Assembly: GCA_021852245.1 (NCBI GenBank)
Contig: JAJZNY010000360.1
Span: forward strand, 1-12,722
DNA: 12,722 bases
Direction: 5' to 3'
Source: Planctomycetota bacterium
GTDB taxonomy: Bacteria; Planctomycetota; Phycisphaerae; WQYP01
The notes beneath the pieces are model-generated. The model made no database searches, was not told the origin of the DNA, and was given only the letters and a program-made list of their open reading frames with translations. Positions 8,303 through 12,722 of this stretch are shown piece after piece; the stretch's first letter is position 1; every line of letters starts with the position of its first letter. The translations under genes and the position numbers were made by a program.

Positions 8303-9097
8303 ATGCCGTCCGCATCACTGGAATTCTGGATTGACTCCCTGCAAATGCGCGGGAGGTATTCGTTCATGCGAGCCGACGCTCTTGGCCAAAGCGGGCTATC
8401 GGCCGGGGCCGTTGGCAAGGCTCTCCAGCGGGCAGTCAAGAGTGGTCGGCTCGTTCATCCAAAAGAATACTTCTATGTCATCGTCCCGCTGGAATATCGT
8501 GCCGCTGGCGCACCGCCGGTTTCCTGGTTCATCCATGACCTTATGTCGGCGATGAAATATCCTTACTATGTCGGCCTGCTGAGTGCCGCCGCGCTTCACG
8601 GCGTTTCGCACCAGCAGCCACAGATGTTCCAGGTAATGACGGACCGATCCGTGCGGCCGGTCAAGGCCGGCCCGATGCGGATAGCGTTCTATGCGAGCAA
8701 GTATGTCGCCCAGGCGGCAGTGATGGAAATGAAAACGTCCACGGGAATGATATGCGTTTCAACCCCTGAAACGACGGTTGTGGACCTGATGCGGTTCGCC
8801 AAAGCCGCTGGACATCTGGATCATGTGGCTGCGGTGATATCCGAACTGGCTCCTTTGCTGAAGCCAAATTGTTTGGTCACGGCATTGGCAGTGACCAATG
8901 ACATCCCCAACGCCCAGCGTTTAGGGTACATCCTTGATCTGGTAAGGCGGCAGAATCTGGCAGATGCGGTTCATCGTTGGACCCGGCGACGAGTTTCGCG
9001 ATTCCAGGCACTGAGACCCGACCAGCCGATACAGAACGCCCGCAAGAGTCGGCGGTGGCACCTGTTGATCAACGGCTCGCTGGAGATAGAGACATGA
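8303..9097 (+). CDS. abiEi: AbiEi antitoxin and repressor (type IV toxin-antitoxin)
   Basis: I choose ATG 8303, giving 264 residues, because GGAGG (8292-8296) stands 6 bases before it and the conserved sequence begins there. An upstream start at 8243 would read through the operator hairpin. Residues 1-65 form a winged helix-turn-helix (ALGQSGLSAGAVGKALQRAV then SGRLVHPKEYFYV). The body holds the family pattern YYVGLLSAAALHGVSHQQPQ (89-106) and FQVMTD, then VSTPETTVVDLMRF (152-165). The C-terminal region is basic. The protein neutralises AbiEii without binding it stably, in the family model, and represses its own promoter through the N-terminal domain. Its TGA overlaps the toxin ATG. Confidence 0.9.
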   Translation: MPSASLEFWIDSLQMRGRYSFMRADALGQSGLSAGAVGKALQRAVKSGRLVHPKEYFYVIVPLEYRAAGAPPVSWFIHDLMSAMKYPYYVGLLSAAALHGVSHQQPQMFQVMTDRSVRPVKAGPMRIAFYASKYVAQAAVMEMKTSTGMICVSTPETTVVDLMRFAKAAGHLDHVAAVISELAPLLKPNCLVTALAVTNDIPNAQRLGYILDLVRRQNLADAVHRWTRRRVSRFQALRPDQPIQNARKSRRWHLLINGSLEIET

Positions 9098-9912
9098 TCC
9101 CGCAGGCCAATATTACCGCGTGGCGTACCATCGCGCCGTGGCCGGACGACGCACAGGTGGAACAGGATCTCGCGATGTCGCGCGCTGCTGTGGAACTATT
9201 CGCCGACCCCGATCTATCCAGACAAATTGCCCTGCGTGGTGGCACCGCCCTCAACAAATTGTTCATCGTGCCAGGCGTTCGCTACTCCGAGGACATCGAC
9301 CTGGTGCAAACGAAAGCCGGCCCGGCGGGGCCACTAATTGATGCCATCCGGGCCAGAATCGATCCGTGGCTCGGTAAGCCGACTCGCACCCGGAACCGGG
9401 GCAGTGTCGCATTGAGGTACCAATTCGAGTCTGAAATCCCGCCAGTACGTCTGCTGCGACTCAAGATAGAGGTCAATACCCGTGAACACTTTACCGTGTT
9501 GGGCCTGCAGTCAAGGCAGATGGTGGTTTCAAACCCGTGGTTCATGGCCCAAGCCCAGATCACGACGTACCAGCTCAATGAACTGATGGGCACGAAACTG
9601 CGGGCGTTGTATCAGCGGCGTAAGGGACGCGATCTGTTTGATCTTTGGCTTTGTCTGGAGAGGAATCTCATTAATCCAGACCAGGTGATTGCGTGCTTTC
9701 TGCGGTATATGGAGCATGAGGGCCATACCGTCTCCCGTGCCGAATTCGAAGAGAACCTGCATGATAAGCAAGCCAACTCAGCTTTTATGAATGACATCGC
9801 ACCGCTGCTGAGTTCCGCCGTTCGATATGACCCGGTAGAAGCAATACCGCTGGTTCGCTCGATGTTAATTGACCGCCTCCCCGGCACGCGTTGGCGCGGC
9901 ATTGAGAAGTAA
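9094..9912 (+). CDS. abiEii: AbiEii nucleotidyltransferase toxin (type IV toxin-antitoxin)
   Basis: ATG 9094 overlaps the antitoxin stop (ATGA) and follows GGAG at 9082-9085. The product has 272 residues; an in-frame extension back to 8977 would overlap the antitoxin and is not needed. It belongs to the DUF1814/AbiEii nucleotidyltransferases: motif I is GGTALNK (49-55) with the acidic pair SEDIDL (65-70), motif II is LKIEVN (123-128), motif III includes TKLRAL (167-172), and motif IV is KGRDLFDLW (177-185). All expected catalytic positions are present, so the toxin looks intact. AbiEii and MenT relatives transfer nucleotides and halt growth, and some act on tRNA. The pair is known to give abortive phage resistance or to stabilise mobile DNA. 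It is probably transcribed only with abiEi. Confidence 0.92.
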   Translation: MIPQANITAWRTIAPWPDDAQVEQDLAMSRAAVELFADPDLSRQIALRGGTALNKLFIVPGVRYSEDIDLVQTKAGPAGPLIDAIRARIDPWLGKPTRTRNRGSVALRYQFESEIPPVRLLRLKIEVNTREHFTVLGLQSRQMVVSNPWFMAQAQITTYQLNELMGTKLRALYQRRKGRDLFDLWLCLERNLINPDQVIACFLRYMEHEGHTVSRAEFEENLHDKQANSAFMNDIAPLLSSAVRYDPVEAIPLVRSMLIDRLPGTRWRGIEK

Positions 9913-9997
9913 TCGGTGCTATGAGGTAGACATCTGGCAAGTCAGATGCCATACGTATTCGTAGTTGTTGTGGGTGTCAAGCTCAATGATGTGCGAT

Positions 9998-10051
9998 GGG
10001 CTACTGTCAAATGTTGTGGATGGAGGCAATCGGGCGGCGGATTTTTTAATT
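9998..10051 (+). repeat. Dispersed intergenic repeat, copy B (GGSC tip at 9998)
   Basis: The tip GGGCTACTGTCAAATG continues to TGGATGGAGG and then a GGCGGCGG and T-rich stretch. It matches copy A in inverted orientation at 41 of 54 ungapped positions and copy C at 25 of the first 28. Reading frames are not shared between copies in a way that suggests coding. TTGACA on its minus strand resembles a -35 box, but no -10 box stands at the right distance. Confidence 0.65.
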
Positions 10052-10103
10052 GTATTATTGCAGAAGCATCCGGGCAGCTTGGCCCGTAAAAGGAGCCTTC
10101 GAC

Positions 10104-10229
10104 GTGACGGCATGGCCCTCTCCAACCCGTCTCAGCCCCGCCCTGCGTCGGATTCTCACACGCAGCCGCCGCAGGCACCCAATTCAAGGTGATTTGCGAT
10201 GGAAACTTTTGCCCCTGGCTGCACAATAA
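10104..10229 (+). CDS. Possible 41-residue small ORF with strong ribosome site
   Basis: GTG 10104 is preceded by AAAAGGAG ending 8 bases upstream, an ideal Shine-Dalgarno site, and the frame stays open for 41 codons to TAA 10227-10229. The peptide begins MTAWPSPTRLSPALRRIL and is Arg-rich. No family is recognised and there is no signal peptide. Because it lies just inside copy B, in sequence that otherwise looks decayed, it could be a short cargo gene, a remnant, or chance. The ribosome site is the only positive evidence. Confidence 0.25.
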   Translation: MTAWPSPTRLSPALRRILTRSRRRHPIQGDLRWKLLPLAAQ

Positions 10230-10322
10230 TGCGGTTTTTACCCCGAAGTGCGCAAGTTGGGTTGGGTTACCGTCTAAACAAATACGACCAGACTTATGCA
10301 ATCATAAAATTCCGTACAGCGA

Positions 10323-10850
10323 TCATTTGGACTTTTGGTTTTCGGGCGGCGGATTTTCCTGTATCTTTTGCAAACGCCGCACATCGCGCTGATCACTCGG
10401 AATGCGGAAGACGGATAGCGTCAGAGGTGGAAGCCCCATTCTGGTGGTTATGGATTGCAATAATTCTCTCCAATAGGGCCAGATATTGAATACTCCATTT
10501 GTTTTCCCGAAAGCATCGAGCGCTTCCGGTTTGAATATACATTCAGCCGGAAGCGAATAGATGGCCAAAAAAATGGCCGCGATCTTCAATATTGGTTTAG
10601 CCGCCGCACTCTCGCCCTGGCGCCCTGTCACCTCAAACGCGGCTTTCACGATGATTGCTTTTCCATCATCTGTGCGAGAGGTAGAGACATCGTTAACTGA
10701 GCATTGGACATTCAGGGGCGAGCCATCGTGATGCTGAGGAGCTTCTGCGGTGATGTTAAGCAGCCGCACATCGTTGATTTCAACAACGTCAGAAATCGCA
10801 ATCCACGGCACCGAGACCCTTGTTATGGCCAGGGCATCTTTTTTTTTCAT
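10323..10850 (-). CDS. SecB-like chaperone of a toxin-antitoxin-chaperone (TAC) operon
   Basis: I start at ATG 10850-10848, one base after the antitoxin TGA and with an AGGGG site about 9 bases upstream, giving 175 residues. A longer frame to 10985 would lie inside the antitoxin. The middle has the alternating strands of SecB (SPLNVQCSVNDVS, KAIIVKAAFEVTG) and then a long hydrophobic segment (about 86-100). The diagnostic part is VFNIWPYWRELLQSITTRMG (120-139) followed by LPPLTLSVFRI, which matches the FPYARE...R.G.PPL.L segment of SecB. The tail ENPPPENQKSK is charged. Such dedicated SecB-like proteins bind the antitoxin C-terminus, protect it from aggregation and proteolysis, and so control the toxin, as with Rv1957 in Mycobacterium tuberculosis. 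Its place as third gene of the operon fits that exactly. Confidence 0.87.
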   Translation of the reverse strand: MKKKDALAITRVSVPWIAISDVVEINDVRLLNITAEAPQHHDGSPLNVQCSVNDVSTSRTDDGKAIIVKAAFEVTGRQGESAAAKPILKIAAIFLAIYSLPAECIFKPEALDAFGKTNGVFNIWPYWRELLQSITTRMGLPPLTLSVFRIPSDQRDVRRLQKIQENPPPENQKSK

Positions 10851-10851
10851 T

Positions 10852-11259
10852 TCAAGCTGCCCCTGTTGTACATCCAACCGAATCGCGGCAATTAGTCCGT
10901 GGCTTCTGCCAGAAATCCCGTTGAGATGATCCACCGAGAGTATATACCAAGCAATATGGATCGGTCTCATCAACGGTAGACTCATGCTCGCTATTCAGGG
11001 GCGTGATGGTGATGTCGGCCCGCAAGCCAAGTGCGAACATAACTTCTGCGAGCTTGGCGAGCGTCATATTTTCGGAGCCGTTGAGCAATTGAGTAATGTA
11101 CGATCTGGTGGTTGCCATGCGCTCTGCAAGTTCAGATTTTTTTATTCCGCGTTCTTCCATTGCGGCGGCAATTTGCTCGGTTACACGGAAGATCAGGCCT
11201 TCGCGCTCATAGAGTCGTCGGCCCTCGGGGGTGCTTTTTACTTGATCAGCAAGATACAT
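10852..11259 (-). CDS. higA: HigA-type XRE antitoxin with probable chaperone-addiction tail
   Basis: ATG 11259 has GGAG 7 bases upstream and gives 135 residues; a GTG start at 11289 would overlap the toxin by 8 bases and adds ten residues. An XRE helix-turn-helix occupies about 23-78, with recognition region TRSYITQLLNGSENMTLAKL (51-70). After residue 88 the protein continues for about 45 residues with aromatic and hydrophobic clusters (PYCLVYTLGG, QRDFWQKPR). TAC antitoxins carry such a C-terminal chaperone-addiction (ChAD) segment, bound by the SecB-like partner. The very end (CRDSVGCTTGAA) is atypical. The overlapping frame that leads into the chaperone also holds an aromatic stretch (IHIAWYILSVDHL), so a frameshift here cannot be excluded. 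The antitoxin should bind toxin and repress the operon. Confidence 0.87.
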   Translation of the reverse strand: MYLADQVKSTPEGRRLYEREGLIFRVTEQIAAAMEERGIKKSELAERMATTRSYITQLLNGSENMTLAKLAEVMFALGLRADITITPLNSEHESTVDETDPYCLVYTLGGSSQRDFWQKPRTNCRDSVGCTTGAA

Positions 11260-11281
11260 GTTATAACTCCAAAAATTCGAG

Positions 11282-11674
11282 CTAGGCACCGCCCCTTAGC
11301 TCATTTATCCTATACATAAGTGTTTCGGCCCGTTCCAGTTCAGGTGGTGGCCAGCGATCCCGTTTTTTGTTAAATCCGTGCGTCAAAATCCAACGGTTGC
11401 CGCTCTGGTAGCAGGCGATGCGAATTTGCCCGACCTTGAAACTGAAAATTTTGCCACCTTCGTGTCTGAACTTCTCCTTATTGGAAATCCGGCCGGTATT
11501 CGCCAACTGTTTGAAGAGGTGTACGAGTTTAGCCTTATCCTTAATTGCCAATGCCTCCACAAAATCTTTTGCCGGTGAGCTGCCATCTTCCAAGCGTCCG
11601 TACTCGACATATCCCCAGTTTCCTCGCTCGGCAACATGGCTGCTGTTACTATCGGTATCGTCCGTGGCCAGCAT
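11282..11674 (-). CDS. higB: HigB-type (Gp49/RelE-like) toxin of the TAC operon
   Basis: ATG 11674 follows AAGG about 10 bases upstream; the product has 130 residues. The fold is that of phage Gp49-like HigB toxins (PF05973): WGYVEYGRLEDGSSPAKDFV (20-39), helix KDKAKLVHLFKQLANTGRI, KEKFRHEGGKIFSFKVGQIR (67-86) then IACY, and WILTHGFNKKRDRWPPPEL (95-113) with a closing helix. The final strand with basic residues and the IRIACY core are the usual active-site surroundings of ribosome-dependent mRNA interferases in this family. The toxin-first order (higB then higA) is the usual one for HigBA. About 18 N-terminal residues before the domain are extra and Ser/Asp-rich, so a later start is possible. 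Confidence 0.88.
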   Translation of the reverse strand: MLATDDTDSNSSHVAERGNWGYVEYGRLEDGSSPAKDFVEALAIKDKAKLVHLFKQLANTGRISNKEKFRHEGGKIFSFKVGQIRIACYQSGNRWILTHGFNKKRDRWPPPELERAETLMYRINELRGGA

Positions 11675-11677
11675 ATA

Positions 11678-11726
11678 AGTTTAGCCTTAACTGAACAAAT
11701 TTTCAAGATTAATTTAGAGCTTAACT
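11678..11726. promoter_or_regulatory. Direct-repeat candidate operator of the TAC operon
   Basis: On the plus strand TTTAGCCTTAACT (11680-11692) and TTTAGAGCTTAACT (11713-11726) form two nearly identical repeats. The distal one overlaps the -10 box; the proximal one lies just before the toxin start. Each has partial dyad character (AGTT...AACT in 11678-11692). Spaced repeats covering the promoter suit HigA dimers repressing their own operon. Confidence 0.45.
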
Positions 11727-11739
11727 TTCAAGCAGTCAA
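11711..11739 (-). promoter_or_regulatory. Candidate sigma-70 promoter for higB-higA-secB
   Basis: On the minus strand TTGACT (11739-11734, 5 of 6 consensus) and TAAATT (11716-11711, 4 of 6) are separated by exactly 17 bases. Transcription would begin near 11704, some 30 bases before the toxin ATG at 11674. Confidence 0.6.
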
Positions 11740-11896
11740 ATCCTGCCCGGAGTTTTTAACCGCAGAGGCGAATAATAACCGAAATTATGGCGATGCAAAG
11801 AGGATTTTATAGATATAACGTAATGGCAATTGCATTCCCATGTTCGATATGCTGCATATTGTATCGGTGATTCTTCGTGGCTACTCGATGTAGTGA
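11740..11896. other. AT-richer intergenic stretch upstream of the TAC promoter
   Basis: No intact gene is supported. A frame starting at ATG 11840 (MFDMLHIVS) runs to the two stops TAG-TGA at 11891-11896 in the same frame as the DUF2188-like remnant that follows, and may be its degraded beginning. The base composition is lower in GC than the coding regions, in keeping with decayed or acquired DNA. Confidence 0.4.
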
Positions 11897-12058
11897 TATG
11901 CTGTTCGAAAACCTGGTTCCGGTCGGGCGAGTGCTGTAACACCGACACAGGCTGAGGCGATTCAAAAAGCAAGGGAACTGAACCCCGGCATATCACCAGA
12001 TGTTGAGCGCGTGCGAAGCACTGCTATCGGCGGACGGGAAAAATGGCGTAAGGCGTAG
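11897..12058 (+). pseudogene. DUF2188-like small protein, 5' broken remnant
   Basis: A 53-codon frame without a start codon begins right after two in-frame stops and ends at TAG 12056-12058. It reads YAVRKPGSGRASAVTPTQAE at its start, then AIQKARELNPGISPDVERVR and GGREKWRKA at its end. The pattern W/YAVRK.G..RAS...TQAEAI.KARE is that of DUF2188-type small proteins, often found in phage and mobile DNA; function unknown. Upstream in the same frame HIVS resembles the usual start of the family (Y/HVVP), so the break is probably two stop mutations and loss of a few codons. No ribosome site precedes it. I judge the family from memory of its pattern. Confidence 0.45.
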
Positions 12059-12178
12059 GCTTTTGAGGCGGGGTAGACAAATAGTGCAGAGTATCCGCAG
12101 CGCAGGGGACAGCGTATGCTACGGAGGCTGGCCGCGACGGCTGTGGTCATGATCCAGACTTTTGTTCCGGCTTTTGCG

Positions 12179-12262
12179 GTGGCGGCTGCGATTGATGCGT
12201 GCGGTTCGTCCGCCGAAGTGGCCCAACAATTTAGGTGCAGCGCTTCTTGGGTGCGATGGCTG
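12179..12262 (+). pseudogene. Transposase-like HTH fragment (IS630-type N-terminus), decayed
   Basis: The frame encodes AAIDACGSSAEVAQQFRCSASWVRWL, which resembles the helix-turn-helix of IS630-type transposases (..DAG.S..EVA..FGVS.SWVRRL). Nothing beyond it in any frame continues the family, and the surrounding 116-codon frame (12116-12466) runs into the repeat and the IS remnant. It is short, so chance resemblance or another HTH family cannot be ruled out. Confidence 0.3.
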
Positions 12263-12356
12263 ATCCCGCATGGGCATTGGATGCTGGTAAGCACGATCGC
12301 GACGATGGACGCCCCGGACAAGCGACCCGAGCCATCATACCCGCCGGTGCACGAAA

Positions 12357-12384
12357 CTCCATCCAAGACATTTGACAGTAGGCC
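12357..12384 (-). repeat. Dispersed intergenic repeat, copy C (GGSC tip at 12384)
   Basis: Read leftwards from 12384 it is GGCCTACTGTCAAATGTCTT followed by GGATGGAG, matching copy B at 25 of 28. After that the copies diverge, though a CCGGCGGG stretch lies at a similar distance. Its tip is 11 bases from the probable ISAs1 end at 12396. Confidence 0.6.
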
Positions 12385-12395
12385 CCGTCAATATG

Positions 12396-12411
12396 CAGGG
12401 CAATCGCATAC
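12396..12411 (-). repeat. Probable terminal end of the ISAs1-like element
   Basis: On the minus strand GTATGCGATTGCCCTG follows directly after the transposase stop. Ending just after a transposase stop with a CAGGG tip is what I would expect of an ISAs1-family end, but the matching left end is outside the window, so this rests on position and recollection of the family. Confidence 0.35.
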
Positions 12412-12621
12412 TCAGATCAGGCGGAGATGCTCCGCGGGAGATAGTTTTTGTCCCAGCCGGCGATGAAAGCGTTTATTACGGATGATGGCCTTGATGGATT
12501 TATCACGTTTAAGCAGATTCAACGCCAATCGGTTCAGCCGCGAATAGTTCTCCGCCGAATGATCCACCCGCTTACGACTCCGGTCTTCGTTGAAGCGGAT
12601 GTTCCAGAGGCGATTTTGACG
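12412..12621 (-). pseudogene. ISAs1-family transposase, C-terminal remnant with frameshift
   Basis: The minus strand encodes FNEDRSRKRVDHSAENYSRL and NRLALNLLKRDKSIKAIIRN, then KRF; this is the conserved end of ISAs1-family DDE transposases (..F.ED.SR.R..HAAEN...LRR.ALNLLK...S.K..I..KR). One extra base near 12464-12468 breaks the frame; in the other frame it continues IAGWDKNYL, matching the family AGWD.DYLL. Above 12621 the similarity ends abruptly in AT-rich DNA. The short spacing between NRLW and NIRF suggests a small deletion in the IEN.LHW.LDV segment as well. It is an inactive relic, giving evidence of past transposition beside the TAC module. Confidence 0.85.
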
Positions 12622-12722
12622 TAACTATTTGTATGAAAATGAGTTAATGTCGATTTTTGGCATTTATGTGTAGCCACTAAAATATTGCGGTATTTCTGCT
12701 TTTCACTTGACTTGTATTTTTG
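12622..12722. other. AT-rich window edge
   Basis: This last stretch is markedly AT-richer than the rest and begins where the transposase remnant stops, so a recombination or insertion junction near 12621 is likely. TTGACT at 12707-12712 resembles a -35 box, but a -10 box would be outside the window. No gene is seen. Confidence 0.4.

Larger units (their letters stand above)
9913..10322. other. 410-base region between convergent abiE and TAC operons
   Basis: A hairpin CATCTG/CAGATG with a 6-base loop lies 18 bases after abiEii (9931-9948). It has no T-run, so it is at most a weak terminator or an RNA end. Repeat copy B (9998-10051) and a 41-codon candidate ORF (10104-10229) fill the middle. 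Frames of 68 to 119 codons on the minus strand have no recognisable motif. I see no clear terminator for the minus-strand TAC operon. Confidence 0.55.
9998..12384. mobile_element. Candidate inverted-repeat-bounded element carrying the TAC operon
   Basis: Copy B at 9998 reads rightwards GGGCTACTGTCAAATGTTGT and copy C, read leftwards from 12384, reads GGCCTACTGTCAAATGTCTT. Over 28 bases they match at 25. They are inverted, with the GGSC tips outermost, and enclose 2387 bases containing the TAC operon, a DUF2188-like remnant and an HTH fragment that may come from a transposase. No target-site duplication is visible at the tips (left flank TGCGAT, right flank CCGTCA), and no intact transposase is present. 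It may be a decayed composite or non-autonomous element, or two independent copies of a dispersed repeat. Confidence 0.35.

Noticed and set aside
9942..10301. 119-codon minus-strand frame after the TAC operon
   Set aside because: It crosses repeat copy B, has no ribosome site I can defend and no family pattern; composition looks non-coding.
11962..12366. 134-codon minus-strand frame
   Set aside because: It lies opposite the DUF2188-like and HTH remnants, is rich in Ser, Ala and Cys without motifs, and is best seen as an antisense shadow.
1..12722. CRISPR array, tRNA or rRNA genes
   Set aside because: I saw no regularly spaced repeats and no tRNA or rRNA-like sequence on either strand.

Overview
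This is a bacterial chromosomal window, GC-rich across its coding regions and using clear Shine-Dalgarno sites. It reads as a defence island. I cannot fix the taxon from the sequence; a planctomycete-like or other Gram-negative host is possible but unproven.

Region 1 (1-7774, plus strand) is a DISARM-type operon. It holds the C-terminal end of an N6-adenine DNA methyltransferase (drmMI-like, cut by the window edge), an OLD-type ATPase/TOPRIM nuclease (TTG start behind a near-perfect ribosome binding site), the DrmA helicase, and DrmB with its C-terminal DUF1998 domain. drmA and drmB overlap by ATGA. An adenine methyltransferase points to class 1 DISARM. The expected drmD would lie upstream of the window. 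The phospholipase-D gene drmC is not found after drmB, and the OLD-type gene is an extra gene inside the operon.

Region 2 (about 8216-9912, plus strand) is an AbiE type IV toxin-antitoxin operon: abiEi (antitoxin and repressor) and abiEii (nucleotidyltransferase toxin). They overlap by ATGA and follow a promoter-like pair and a 37-bp hairpin/operator just before abiEi.

Region 3 (10323-11739, minus strand) is a toxin-antitoxin-chaperone (TAC) operon: a HigB-type toxin, an XRE-type HigA antitoxin with a C-terminal extension, and a dedicated SecB-like chaperone. It has a plausible sigma-70 promoter with direct-repeat operator candidates.

Region 4 (about 11750-12722) is decayed DNA. It holds a DUF2188-like gene remnant, a helix-turn-helix fragment resembling an IS630-type transposase N-terminus, the frameshifted 3' end of an ISAs1-family transposase with a probable IS tip, and an AT-rich edge.

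The main structural surprise is a family of three related intergenic repeats (7865-7918, 9998-10051, 12357-12384) with sharp edges at a GGSC tip. Two face each other as inverted repeats around the TAC operon, enclosing about 2.39 kb. The third lies between drmB and abiE, as a right end of the same kind. They look like the ends of a mobile or modular element family that may have assembled this island.
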